NCBI GenBank assembly: GCA_007922195.1
Contig: ML682005.1
Location: 27,577,183-27,641,182 of the forward strand
Direction of reading: 5' to 3'
DNA: 64,000 bases
Source of the DNA: Podocnemis expansa
Lineage: Eukaryota > Chordata > Testudines > Podocnemididae
The translations under genes and the position numbers were made by a program. Below the pieces are notes generated by a model, which made no database searches, was not told the DNA's origin, and saw only the letters and a list, made by a program, of their open reading frames with translations. Below, in pieces: positions 33,555 through 46,230 of this stretch (position 1 is its first letter; every line of letters begins with the position of its first letter).

Positions 33555-35385
33555 AGTAGCTACAGAGAGGGTATCTTCGATACCTGTATACGAAGGCAAC
33601 GAATATGAGGAACAAGCAAGATGAACAGGAAAACATGCTATATGAAGAAAATATGACTTAATTGTCATTAGAAGGAACTGGGATAATTCCCATGACTGGA
33701 GTACCAACACGGAGGGATATAGCTTGTTCCAGGAGAATAGGCATGGTGGGGGGGGGGAAGGAGGAGGTTTTGAGCTGTATGTTAAGAATGTATGTACAAG
33801 CTCTGAGGTCCAAGAGGAAGTGAATGACAGACCTACTGAGAGTCTCTGGGTGAGGACAAAAAGAGAAGAGAATATTAGCAGTATTATGGTGGGCATCTTT
33901 TGTAGATGACCAAATAAGGAAGAAGAAGTGAATGACTCACTTTACAAGCAGTTAACAAGATTAGCTAACACACCTGAGCTACTATTAACTGGGTATTTTA
34001 GCTTCCTTGATTTCTGTTGGAAGACTATTACAGCAAACCATCACATTTCTTGCAAGTTCTTAGTATTTAGCAGCAGACAACTTAATGCATCAGAAAGTTG
34101 AGGAAACAACTAGCAGATCATCCATTTTAGATCCAGTTTTGTTGAAAAGGGATGAATTACTTGTGAAAGTAAAGGTAGTTGGCAACTTGGGAGGAAGTGA
34201 TCATGATTTCATAGAATTCAACATCCTAAAGAAAGAAGAACATGAGATCAGCAAATCAAGGCACTGGACTTCAAAAAGGCAGATTTCAACCAACTCAGAA
34301 TTAGAAGGCAAGGTCCCATGAAAAGAGCAGTGAGGAAGAAAAGGAGTTGAATAGGGCTGGCAATTCCTAAAAAAAATGTAACACTAGAGGCTCAACATCA
34401 AGTTATTCTGTTGCAAAGGAAAGAGAGGAAGAGTGACAGGAAGCCAATATGGCTGCCAAAGGAGCTTTTGAGCTATATAAAAACCAAGAGGGATACATGT
34501 AGAAAATGGAAGTAGGGGGTTTCACCAGAGAAGTATACATGGAAGTAATGCAAGCATGTAGGGAAACTATCAGAAAAGCCAAAGCAAAGAATGAGTTATA
34601 GCTGACAGTGAAAGAGACAACAAGGAGGGGTTCTTCCAATATCTCAGACAAATAAAAGACCAGGGTGGTATAGCTCCACTGCACGTTGGAGAAGGTGAAC
34701 TGAAAACAGAAGATGATAGGAAGGCTGAGCTGCTCAATGCCTACTTTTCTTCAGTCTTCTCAGAAAAAAATATACCTTGTGACCAGAGGACTGGCAAAGT
34801 TATCATGTACAATAAAGGGAAAAGGATGAAGATTAGGATAAGTAAAAACAAAACAAAACAAAACAAAAAAAACCATGAGAAATCTTCCTAGAAATTTGAA
34901 TGAATTGAAGTCAGAGGGGCCTATTCATCTCAGTCTGCTTTGGGAAGTAGATGAGGAAATCGTGGAGCTGCTGGCAATATCTGCAAACTCATCAACATAT
35001 AGAAAGGATGTAAAGAAGCTGGAAGGACTGAAGGAAATGTGTATGCTTAGTTTGGAAAAGACGAGAGTAAGGGGCAAGACAAAGGTTTTCAAATACTTGA
35101 AAGGTTGCCATAAAATAGATGGAGAAAAGTTGTAATCTCTTGCCACAAAGAGTAGGCTAGGAGGCAATGGGTTCAAATGAAAGCATAGCAGATTTATATT
35201 AAATCTCAGGAAAAATTTCCTAACAGTCAAAACAGTGGGAGAGTGGAATAGACTGCATGGGGAGTTCATGGAAACTCCTTCACTGGAGCTTCTCAAAAGG
35301 AGGCTAGATAGCCATCTATCTTAAATGTTTGTATACAAGAAATCCTGCTTCTTTTAGTCACTTCTAACCCTATGATTCTAATATT
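33555..35385 (+). mobile_element. CR1/L3-like LINE, internally deleted
   Basis: Endonuclease pieces run in order: GYSLFQENRHGGGG-like start near 33700, ESLWVRTKREENIS, KEEEVNDSLYKQLTRLA, ILDPVLLKRDELLVKVKVVG and NLGGSDHDFIEFN. Linker fragments follow to about 34790. The sequence then jumps to the RT tail (KLEGLKEMCMLSLEKTRVR, FKYLKG; about 34990-35130) and the 3' end CTAACCCTATGATTCTA at about 35365-35385. The reverse transcriptase core, over 1 kb, is absent. Many stops and frameshifts are present. A small AAAAC repeat lies at about 34847-34870, near the junction. Confidence 0.8.
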
Positions 35386-36594
35386 TTCTAACCGCGGATC
35401 AATGAAAGAATTTGGTCACCTTTTGAAACCTAAGAAGTCCTATAACATTTATTGGTGACTCATAACATTAATTTTCATACAACCTGCACTATGGATATTT
35501 GTCTATTAAATTCTATAGAATCTGAAAATTTTCTAGAATTTCTATAAAACTCCATTGATTTCACCACTATTAATTTTTATGGAGTTTTCTAGAAATGAAA
35601 AATCTTCAAAATAAAGACCCCCTATTGCTAGAAACATTATACAATCAGGGTTGCTCCCTCAGCTATAATACAGTCTAGAAAACTTGACAATAATCTTCTC
35701 TATCAAGCCGCATTTATTTTTTATTCATAGCAATTCCACTGTTGGCCTGCAATTCTTTTCTAATTAGCTTCTTGGCATGTAGGAATGAAAAGCTTCCTTA
35801 ATTTTATTCAGGATTTGGGTGCATTTTTCTCTAACAGCCTGTTTTTCTTTGTCTGTGATTATTTTATTACTCTTGGTCACGGCATGCCTTTTTAGCTAGT
35901 AGCTGCCAAACTCTTTACTGATGCATAGTATATTCCAGTTTGCTCTTATGTTTAGACCTTTCTTGGATATCCAGACATAAAGCGTAAAACTGACAGCATT
36001 CTGTGTTGTATTCTGTAGATATCTGTAAGGACACTTAATAAATTGACATAACTAGAGCAGGTTGAGAATTTCCAGTGAAGTGGTCTTTCACTGGAAAATG
36101 CCAATTCATCAGAACTGATAATTTAAGGGAAATACATCAGTTTCACCAGAGAGGACTCTGAGATTCAGGCTACAGGGTGGGGAAGAGGATTGGAAAGAGT
36201 TAGTAGCCTGGGGATTAAGGTACTCATGTGAGAGACAGGTTTAAGTCCCTACTCTGAATGGAACAAAGTAGGGACCTGAAGCTGAGTCTCATATCTACAT
36301 GAGTGCCTCAGTCAGTGGGATTTTGACTCTCTTATGGTTATGTGAAAAATTTTGAAAAGGCTAGTTTCTCTCCCCCCCCCCACCCAACAAACCCAAAACA
36401 AAACCCAGGCAAATGGAATTCTTGTTTTCCAGCAAGATCCACTTATAATATTATGACCAAATATAAGTGGGACAATATACCTTACTTGGGGAAGGCCTGC
36501 ACATGGCAGACAGACTTCTAAAACATTGCAAGAAAGACTATTGCTACCGGCAATTCATACAGAAGAGCTTCAAATCACCCCCCAAACCAGAACA
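35386..36594. other. No recognised feature
   Basis: AT-rich, with short frames only. Confidence 0.45.
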
Positions 36595-38465
36595 TTCACA
36601 TAGGAATGTCAGAATGGCCATACTCAGTCAGACCAATGATCCATTTAGCCCAATGTCCTGTGTTCTGGCCAATGCCAAATGCTACAGAGGGAATGGATAG
36701 AACAGATAATCATCAAGTGATCCATCCCCATAAGTCTTCCCAGCCTTTGGCAAACAGCAATCGCTGCCAAGCATAGTTAATAGCCATTGATATACTTATC
36801 TTCTAGGAACTTATCTAGTTCTCTTTTGAACCTCATTATACTCTCAGCCTTTGCAACATCTTCTGGCAAGGAATTCTACAGGGTGACCATATGTTGTGTC
36901 AAGAAATATTTCCTTTTTGTTAATTTTTGATCTGCTGCCTATTAATTTTATTTGGTGACTTCATAATTTTTTGTTATAAAAAGAAGTAAATAACACTTCC
37001 TCATTTACTTTCTCCATGCCAGTCATGATTTTATAGATTATTAGCCTATCCCCCCTTAGTCCTGTCTTTTCCAAACTGAAAAGTCACAGTTTTATTACTT
37101 TTTCCTGCTCTGGAAGCTTTTCCGTACCTCTAGTCATTTTAGTTGCCCTGTCTGTACTTTTCCCAATACCACTATTTCTTTTTAGAGATGGGGCAACCAG
37201 ATCTGAATGCACTATTCAAGATCTGGTCATACCATTGATTTAAAGAGACAATACAATATTTTCTGGCTCATTATCTATCCCTTTTCTAATGATTCCTAAT
37301 ATTTTTTTTTCAGAGAAGTCTATCCACAATGACATCAAGATCTCATTCTTGATTGGTCACAGCTAATTTAGACTCCATTGTTTTATAGAGAGAGTTGGAA
37401 TTATGTTTTCCAAAATACATTGTTTTGCCCTTATCAGGACTGAATTCCATCTGCCATTTTGCAGTCCAGTTGTCCAGTTCTGTGAGATCCCTTTGTAACT
37501 CTTCACTGTCTGCTTTGAACCTAACTATCTTGAATAGTTTTTTTATCATCTTCAGATTTTGTCATCTCATTGTTTACATCTTTTTACAGATCATTTATAA
37601 AAATGTTGAACAGGACTAGTCCCAGTCCAGACTCCCGGGTGATACCACTAGTTCCTGATCCAGGAAAGGAACTTCCCTTTTATCCCATGAAAACTTACTT
37701 TGCTCAAGAGCCTTTGGGGAGAAATCTTGTCAAAGGCTTTCTGAAAATCTATATAGAGGATCTCCATTAATAGGTCCTTCTCTAAGGGATGTCTCTGTCC
37801 AAACTGCATGCTCCTTGGCACCTCTCATCATTCACTCAGCTCGTAGTTTAAAAATTTCTGTACAATCTTTTAAATTTTATATGAGAGAAATCCAGGTCCA
37901 TTTTGGTTTAGGTGGAGCTCATCCTTCTTGTAGAGGCTCCCACTTTCCCAAAGTCTTCCCCAGTTCCTAATAAATCTAACCCCCTCCTCCCCTACATCTT
38001 CATCTCATCCAAACATTGAGACCCTGCAGTGCTGGCCCTGCGAAAGGAGCTGGAAACATTTCAGAGATGGAGGTCCTGGACATCAATATCTTACCTAGCA
38101 GCCTAAATTTGATCTACAAGACCTTTCTTTTATTCTTCCCTATGTCCTGGGTACCCACATGTTCCACAGCCACCAGCTCCTCCCTGACACTACACATAAG
38201 TCCTAGATGTCCAAGCTCCACATGCTTCACACCAGGCAGGCAAGTCATCAGGTAATTCTCCCAGTCATCACAAACCCAGTTACTTATATTTCTAATAACA
38301 GAGTCCTCATTACTATTACCTGTCTTTTCCTAATACCTGGAGTTTCCACCTCAGTGCAAGTGGATACCATGACATCATCTAGAAGGAGAGTCCAAAATAT
38401 CGGATCACTTCCTTCTGCTCCAGTTTGATGTTCTCCTTCCCTGAGACTTCCACCCTCCTCAACTG
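36595..38465 (-). mobile_element. CR1 LINE (antisense), internally deleted
   Basis: It opens AGAATGGCCATACTCAGTCAG. The minus strand reads RT tail sequence and, at 37549-37343, LQRDLTELDNWTAKWQMEF, the motif just after the polymerase box. Further RT-derived sequence lies at 37570-37790. From about 38060 it matches CR1 ORF1 in antisense, with the esterase region near 38140 (ATGTGGGTACCCAGGACAT on the minus strand). The region between lacks most of ORF2, so an internal deletion lies around 37790-37900. Confidence 0.8.
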
Positions 38466-38470
38466 TACAA

Positions 38471-38700
38471 GTTCCAAAGGGGCAGCCATGTTAGTCTAGT
38501 AAAGCAAAAATAGCAAGGAGTCCTGTGGCACTTAAAGACTAATAGATTTATTTATCTCATCAGCTTTTGTTGGAGAAAAGAGCTTTGAAGAGCTCTTCAA
38601 AGCATCTGACAAAGTGGGATTTTCTCCCACAAAAGCTCATGTGATAAAATAAATCTGTTAGTCTTTAAGTGCTGCAAGACTCCTTGCTTTTTTTGCTCAA
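38471..38700. repeat. Inverted dimer of the sauropsid repeat, inserted in CR1 ORF1
   Basis: GCAAGGAGTCCTGTGGCACT leads into AAAGACTAATAGATTTATTT. After the perfect 22-bp palindrome at 38582-38603 (GCTTTGAAGA/TCTTCAAAGC flanking GC) it returns as AAATCTGTTAGTCTTT and GACTCCTTGC. The left side carries the full outer end, CAAAGGGGCAGCCATG. CTCAAC(T/A)GTACA occurs on both borders and may be the target duplication, since the CR1 sequence resumes there. Confidence 0.75.
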
Positions 38701-39390
38701 CAGTACAGAAGCTGTCATACCAGGACTATTCTGCTGTGTCCTAAAAAGTCTCATCTATGTACCTCTCTTTCTCTCTTAGGTCTTTCACGTTAGCCACTTG
38801 GTCTCCAAAGCCTGTGTACAGTCTCTGAGAGCCAGGAGCTCCTTGCACCGAATGCACAAATACACCACCTCCCAATAGGGCAGGTAACTGTACACTTTGC
38901 ATTCAGGGTAATAACCTGGATAGCCACCACTCTGTTGCTGGACTTCTGCTTTCATTCTCTTTTCAATCCTGCAGCTTTTTCTTTTATTGTTATTTTTTTT
39001 TTATTGGTAGTGGAGGGATAGTTTTTCATTTACAGAATGTTAATGAAGTATATCTATTCCTGCCCTCCTTGCCTTCCCACTCCCTCCTCCAAACTCCCTT
39101 GTAAAATTTCCTTTAGCTACTTCTGGTCGCTTAGTTGTAGTCTTATTAATCCCTGGTTTTCCCTGATTAACCCTGCCCCTTGGTTAAGGGTTGATAAATG
39201 CCAAAGGACTTGGGGATCAAAACTTCATTAAGAAACTCTTAGCCTTGCCTAGCAGATTCAGCACATGATCCCCAATAAACAGACTATATTAGACTATATT
39301 ATGTACTTCAGTGAAACAGTAAGCACACCACAAACACAAACACACACACTACTAACAACAAACTGACCCCAAAGTTCATGTAGTCACTCC
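38701..39390 (-). mobile_element. CR1, continuation of ORF1 and 5' leader
   Basis: ACAGAAGCTGTCATACCAGG resumes the ORF1 antisense sequence after the inverted dimer. Then come a Cys-rich coding region in antisense (TTGCACCGAATGCACAAATA) and a leader-like stretch ending among CACAAACACAAACACAC repeats near 39350. The 5' limit is approximate. Confidence 0.6.
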
Positions 39391-41180
39391 TCCTTCAAGT
39401 GGAGACGTCCCTTGCAAAAGTCCTGGTTTACTATCTGTGTCAAACAACTCTCTTTACTCTCCCCACAGAACTGGGGGAAGTCCTGCCCCATGTGTTGATT
39501 TCACTCATTAGGGGAGATTGGGCAGCTGGGCCATATGCTAGAAGGGAGTTGACCATCTCCTCCTCTCCACTGTTTTCAGAGAGGGAGAGCTCCAGACACC
39601 CAACCACTCTTCTGTACTGTCTCTGGCACCTCCAAGATATTCTTTGTATACTGTCTATTGCTGCTGCTTTGATGGTGGCATGACCCTGGTCTTAGAACAT
39701 TTGTGTGTTTGTTATTTTGGCACTCTGTCAAAATTTTCCTAATGAACAAAAGCAAGAGAAGGGCAAATGGTAATTTTTAATGGTTTATCTCTTAGCAAAA
39801 GCTGACTGGAATATTATGGGACAATGAAAAGCTAGAGGGTGCCAAATACCAAAGGTTTAGAAAGAACAGATCAGAGAAAAGTGCTTTTATAATGGAAAGT
39901 GTTAGGCAACTTAAATGTAGTGGTCATTACCAACTCTTCCTACACAAAAAAGGAATGCAAAAATGTATTACAGTCAAAAAAGAGAATCACATTATGTATA
40001 CCTCAAGAATAAAACTTAAGACCTTGTAAGACTCCCTTTTGTTTGAAAACATCTCTTCCTGAATCACAGTACATCATATCTAAAACTGCAGCTGGATCTG
40101 GATGGGTGCAGCAGTATATAGGAGTTTCACTGGCTAAAATTTTCAAAAGTGCTTAATAAAGGTCCATTTGCTAAATTGAATCACTTAGGTCCCCTTGGAG
40201 ATTACATCTGCTAAACTCAAGGTGGGCACAAAGATCTTTCTGACTGAAGATGATTTCAAGATTGGGGACTTCGATTGTGACATTTACCCTCTTAAATACA
40301 AAGTACCATGCCTACCTATGGTTCCATATGTAAATATTTAAATTATAATGACAATTCAGGATGTTGTCTAGGAGACTTAAGCAACTATATGAAAGGTAGT
40401 TTGTGGAAAGTGCCCTGTAGCTGCCATTTTTAGGGAAGGTCTGAGTTTCTCTTTTCCTGAGAGAGAGAAAGAGAGAGAGGTTTTATTAGGCCATTCTCAG
40501 GAATTAATATTTTACAGGATATTGGGGTGACAATATTTGGGGTGTTTGAACATTATAGAGTCACAAAATGTTTGCAGAGTAGATTGTTTAAATGGTTCTG
40601 TGAACCTCACACTTGTTTCAGGAATCCAATGCGAAGCTGAGAACAAGAGAAGTAAGTTTCTAAGCAAGAGAGCAAATAACAGCAGGATTCTTTCTTGGGT
40701 AGAGGAAGAAAAGAAAAGAACTCACCAAATTAATTTGTATTTTTTTTTAGAGGGCTTAATAAGAATGCAGGATGGCAAGCTTTCAGAATGGGTTAATGAT
40801 CTATGAAAAAACATAGCGAATTCCAGGAACTGCTGACACGTCAATACAAAGCTTACAAGCATGGAAAGACCAGAGAAAAGACTTATTAAATGTAAACTCT
40901 TTGTAGTCAGAAAGTAATTATTTTCTCAAAACATTGCAAGGCTATTTCTTTGTAGGTACGATGATACTAACTTTTTCTGCTTGCAATATGTTTCCCAATG
41001 GACCCCACTCCTAGCAACTGCTCCCCAAAATAGATGTTACAGTCAGCTTTGCAACTGTGAACACTTGCGGGGAAACCTAAAGCTCTGCTTTTAGATCCTG
41101 CCCCTGCAATAAGCACCACTCCATGGCTGTAGCGCACAGTGCACCAATGGCTTCTTGTCTTATCAGGAATATGGATGATT
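39391..41180. other. No recognised feature
   Basis: Short frames only. A small GA-rich microsatellite lies near 40460-40480. Confidence 0.4.
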
Positions 41181-41188
41181 GTGGTACC

Positions 41189-41734
41189 CAGAGGCATCAC
41201 TGGCTGGGGGAGGGACCCGGGGCACAGGCCCAGGCCCCACCCCAGCCTGCAGGCCACGCCCCCTAGCCAGGGCCAGAGTCAGAAGCCGCTGCACTGCTGC
41301 GGGCAGCTAGGCCCCGCATCCCCGGCCAGGAATGGGGCCTGAAGCGGCCATAGGAGGCTGGACCCCGCATCCCTGGCTGGGGAAGGGGCTGGGAGCAGCC
41401 ATGGGTGGCGGGGTCCTGCATCCCTTGCTGGGGATGGGGCTGCCACCGGCACATGCTGCCGGGCCCCGGATTGCCCGCTGTGGCCGCGGGCGGCTGGGCC
41501 CCAGATCCTCTGCCAAGGACGGGACTACCGCTGCCATGGGTGGCCAGGCCCCGGATCCCTGGCTGGGAATGGGGCCGCTGCTGCCGCGGGTTGCCAGGCC
41601 CAGGATCTCTGGCTGGGGACGGGGACAGAAGCAGCCGCGGGCGGCCGGGCCCTGGATCCCAGGCCAGGGACGGGGCACTGGCGCTGGGGTTCAGGGCAGG
41701 TGCCACGGGGTGCCCAGTGCCAGCAATGCCTCTG
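41189..41734. mobile_element. Non-autonomous hAT-type element with internal minisatellite
   Basis: The ends are CAGAGGCATCACTGGC and, on the other strand, CAGAGGCATTGCTGGC. An exact 8-bp duplication, GTGGTACC, flanks it at 41181-41188 and 41735-41742, as hAT elements make. The interior is GC-rich with about eight units of roughly 50 bases marked by GGCCCCGGATCC-like cores (41311, 41362, 41413, 41462, 41498, 41548, 41598, 41649). Frames on both strands are open because of the composition and are not genes. Confidence 0.9.
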
Positions 41735-41881
41735 GTGGTACCATGTTAATTCATGGTGCCAAAAGATATATGGCTAATTGCTGAACTCTCAGTGCACAGG
41801 ATGATTCCTGCATGTTGTTAGAGGTTCAATGAACACCACTGCATTCTGGCAGGATCATGGCATTTATGGAGCATACACACT

Positions 41882-41990
41882 AAGGGCCTGACCCAAAACT
41901 CATTTAAATCAGTGAAAAGTGTCTCACTGATTTCAACTGGTGTTCAATCAAGTTTAACACCTCCAGGGTTTACCTCTGCAAGGGGTCAGG
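41882..41990. repeat. Possible foldback MITE
   Basis: GGGCCTGACCCAAAACTC is answered by GGGGTCAGGC near 41980, and the centre holds AAATCAGTG...CACTGATTT. This resembles a GGGCCTGATCCAAAG foldback repeat seen in turtles. Confidence 0.5.
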
Positions 41991-43230
41991 CTGTCCCTCC
42001 CTGTATTCCTGGAAGGGAGTCCATGTGCCCTTAGTACTGTTCTGTGGTCACTGTGTACTTAAACAATTAGGAATAGCACGGGAGCCGGTGAACAGGCTCC
42101 TTCCACTGGTCACTGGGGTGTACAATCTCTGGCCTCTAACAGGGCAGACATGCTATCTACTGTCCCTACACCCTTGGGTAGGGTGGGGAGAACAGGTAAC
42201 TTCTAGCCCTACCTAGGGCAAGCTGTCAGTCTGTAGGTCCTGTCCTCCTTTGGGGTGGTGTAGGCAAACACTCTTTAGCCTTCTGCAGGATGAGTCAGCA
42301 ATTTAAGGACCCTGGTCCATTGGTGGGCAGGACATGCAAGAAATCTATGGACCCTAAGCAGGGCTTACAGGCCAGGATCAGGCAACCATCCCAGGGTAAT
42401 GTGGGAGAGTTGGGAGGGGGACGCAGGCCATGCTGACTCCACTGCATTCCAGCCCAGTTTCCTATCAGTGGAGAGCAGGTTGCCACTGGCATAGCAGGTC
42501 TCCAGCCACAATGTGTTGATGCAGCTGCACAGTGGGCCAGCTCTCGTGGCCAGCTCTCTCTTCCTGTGTCACCTGATTCATTGGGCCACTCTTGGCCTCT
42601 TTGGGGCACTCCACCAGGGGCAGGTTACTCAGCTGCTTTACCTCATCTGCCAGTGGCAGGTCTAGAAATTCCTTGGGGGCTGTTGGTGGATGGCAGCTTC
42701 CAGATCATGCAGCAGGCAGGGTCTCCTAGTTGTTGACAAGTGGCATCTCCTTCAGATCACTGGCAGCAGGCAGCATGTCTGGGTCTCCAGTGGCGGGTAG
42801 CTCTGGTGGTTCCTCAGGACCCCAGGCCGCAGGCAGCTCCTCTTGGTTAACAGTAGCAGACAGCTCCAGGAGATCCTCTGTGTCCTAGGCTGTAGGCAAT
42901 TCCTCAGCAGGGTAATGATTCAGATGAGACTCCTGAGCGAGGGGAGAGACATCCTTGGCCCAGACTGAGCTCCCAGGCTCTGCCTTTATGCTTCCTGCTC
43001 TACTCCCTCACTTCTGGTATGATGGACAGGTTGGCTGTGCCTCCGCACACCTTGGGTTGGGCTTGCCCTCTCTGTCCATATCCAAAAAAGGCCATGCCCC
43101 CTTGCTATATCCATTTGTGGCACTTCTGTTCCATATCCCATGTTGTGGCTGCTTGGTGTTATATAATTTCATGGAACTGTTTTTCCTTTCTTTCCCACTG
43201 CCATTTACTGGCCTTTTTTGACAAACCAAA
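41991..43230 (-). repeat. LTR-like region (antisense), boundaries unknown
   Basis: A GC-rich block with repeated GGCAG and CAGGCAG motifs and a minus-strand TATA-like GCATAAAGGCAG near 42988. It is arranged like a turtle LTR. No flanking duplication or TG/CA ends were confirmed, and no coding sequence accompanies it. Confidence 0.35.
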
Positions 43231-44844
43231 TGCAGAATATATGTACAAGTCTTGCATCAATGTTTACAAAAGAAGTATTTGCTTTATATATAATATTGTT
43301 CTTTTGGAATCTTACAAACATCCTGTCCTTCCTTCAATCTCTTCCTATGTCTATACTTGAAGGTGATATTTATCTGTAAAAGTACTCATTTTTTCTTTTT
43401 AAATTGTGGACTGTACATTGATTTATATGTAAAAGATCCATGCAAATTCATATTAGGCACACATCTTTTACTATGAACTGGGCCCTTACTTTTCAATTTA
43501 GCATTCAGCTGTGTTGTATAATCTGATAGAGCAACAATCTCAAATCAAGTCAAAATCTGAGACAGCATGACTTTTATGGTTAATTTTACAAGGCGCTCCA
43601 TGAAGGTCTGGGTACTACAAAGGGAATGATAATTCCATGAGAAATAAAGAAGCAGCATTACTGCAGCACATGATAAGGGATTCTATAGAAGGAAACAGAA
43701 CAATCTCAAAATATTTATTATGAATGAATACAGAATAAAAAATTGTGAGGATGAAATAATATTCAAATGCCAGGGTGAAAAGGAGATCACTTTCAGTAAT
43801 TTGAGAACATTGTATAACTCCTGAATTGTATATAAGGGTGGGTTTTTTAGAATTAAACTTCCATTGTGAAACTGCTTAGAACAGTAAATAAAATAAATAG
43901 AAGGAAAAACTGAATAATTTCAAACCTTTAAAGGTTATTTTTCTGTACAAAATAACCAACACATCAGCCTTATAAAGTGAATGAATAGAGTAAATGCTCA
44001 TTAATGTGTATTTCAAAGCTTTATTTGTGAGTAATATAATTAAAATCTGTTTAAGTAACTTGAATGTTGGGACAATAATAAGCAACACAGGCTAAGATGT
44101 TGTTCTAATTTTGTTTTGAATACAAACCCTGCAGCTCATTAAAAAGTGGGATGAGGGTCCAGCATACAGCAGCATAGGTTTTATTCATAACCTACTGAAG
44201 TCAATGAAAGCTTTTCAGTAGACATCTTCCTCTATATTTAAAATAGTGCCACAGACCTAAATAGTAAAATATTTAGTAAAGTTTTAAATTATTGTTTTTG
44301 GATAGCCATTCTATTTTCTGTAGCCTTCCTGCGACAGTGCAGAATTGTAACTGTAAGATAATTAGACACTATAAGCTAAATAATAAGTAATTGATTATTA
44401 AAACATTCATTGTAACAATAGTGGTTAATCCTCACTAAATATGTTTATAATAATACTTTTGTATTTACCATATGATTAATGTCTTATTAAATATAAATTT
44501 AAAATGCTTCATATTTGCAACTTGTTTGGCTTTAGCCCATTAGCACTAATGGGATTTGAATGGCATTGAATTCAGACTATACCCTAAGAATGAATGTGGG
44601 AACATTAATTAGATTTTACTAAAAATCTTCAATTAAATAAATTGTTAGATAATTAGGATATTTTTGCACATTATTTAATGTTAACTAGATATTAAACATT
44701 TTCATAGGCCTTTCAAATAAATATCTAGCCATACAGTCTGAGACCAATTGGGAAGCTGGAAAAAGTATTGGCAAAAATTCATGATTTTTTTGATTGAAAT
44801 TTTATAAATAGTCCTACATCTAAGTATAAAGCAAAATGAGAACA
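43231..44844. other. AT-rich sequence without recognised feature
   Basis: Very AT-rich, with short frames only. Confidence 0.5.
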
Positions 44845-44845
44845 A

Positions 44846-45000
44846 GTGTGGCCTAGTGGACGGAGCATTAGGGCAAATGACTTGCCTGAGGTCTAATTCT
44901 GGCAATCCAACCAATGTGCGGTTTGTCACTGAGCAAGTCACAGACTCACTGTTCCAGTTTTACCAGCTTTAAAAGGGGGATCTCACCTACTTTTCTCTCA
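44846..45000 (+). repeat. tRNA-derived SINE (tortoise/Cry type), diverged
   Basis: GTGGCCTAGTGGACGGAGCA (A box), a degenerate B box GAGGTCTAATTCTGG, TCACTGAGCAAGTCAC and a decayed CCTCAGTTTCC block. It has the same body as the copy at 23403 and is more diverged. Confidence 0.8.
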
Positions 45001-46222
45001 ATGTTGCCAATATTTGTAAATCTGTTTTAAAACATGGAAAACACTACACTACACCACTCTCCAGGGAAGCAAGAATCTTCGCTGTAGATCTGTGTGGCCT
45101 ATGAACCAGGTGTGTGGAGAAAGAAGTGGGAATACTCTGCTCCACCCTACACCTCTTCCAGGCACTGGACAGAGCAATAGACTCTGTTCCCACAATCTCA
45201 GCAAGTACAGCAGAGCTAGAGTAGTAGGTGTCATGATTTGGCTCTGGTATACACCAAGAGAAAATTAATACTCCACTGTAGTAAGAGGGAAGCAGGAAAT
45301 AAATTGTGCTAAAGAGGTGTCTCTCTTGTTTGGATAATATTCTTAGGATTTACACCCCAGTTTACACCCCACATTTTCATTAGGGCTGTGCCTAAGAGGC
45401 ACAATCTAGCTTTGCATGAGGATGCTGTAAGGGCCAATTATTATTATATGCAAGTTGTGCTGCAAACACCCTTCCTATTCAGATGAGAGAATAAACACAT
45501 AGTATTTCTTTTACATATTTCTTAATCAAATATTCTTTTAAATGAGTTGCTTCTAGTATAAAACCTCTTACATTTTATATTAATCACATACAATTTGTTT
45601 CATTAACAGAGAGTGCTTCTGAACATTGCTACTTTTTACTCATAAATTACAGATTTGTTCAACAGTCAAAGATATGTATTTATTTATACCATGCTCGTTA
45701 ACATGTTATCTGCGTGCCTAAAGTCTCTGAAGCAGTTTGTAACTAGGAGTTCTACTGAGACTGAGTTTAACTAGTGATGGATAATAGACTACTCAGCACA
45801 GAAAGTTGAACATCCCCAGAGCTACTGAAGTGATACTTGCAGCTGTAGTAAAGATTCCATCCCTCTTTCCTAGTGTCAATCACAATGCAAAGGAGATATT
45901 TCAATTGCATTTCACAGTGTGAGAATTAATTGCTAGAATAATTCTTCCGTTCCTGTTTCTATGACGCTCATGGTCATACACTGAGACTCAAGCTTTAGTT
46001 CTGTTTCAACACATGCCATTACAAATATACTGGTGAATAAGCTACATGCTCACTTACTATAGAATTTACAAGTACCCTTCTAGGAAGTTCACACCATCTG
46101 AAAAATGTAGTGTTCCCAACTAGGGATGAACTTGAGCCTGCAGTCTGATTGTCAAGGAGGACAGTGGTTTATGAAGGCAGAGGATCAGCTAGTTGGGGCA
46201 GGAGGGAAGACATCATAAAAAA
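45001..46222. other. No recognised feature
   Basis: Short frames only. Confidence 0.45.
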
Positions 46223-46230
46223 TTGTGATC

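Noticed and set aside
34403..34684. 93-codon minus-strand frame
   Set aside because: It lies opposite the decayed CR1 endonuclease linker on the plus strand.
41311..41700. CRISPR-like regular repeats
   Set aside because: Units are contiguous and variable without unique spacers; this is a minisatellite in a eukaryotic genome.
41263..41784. Four overlapping frames of 114-150 codons
   Set aside because: They come from the GC-rich array inside the hAT-type element, on both strands at once.
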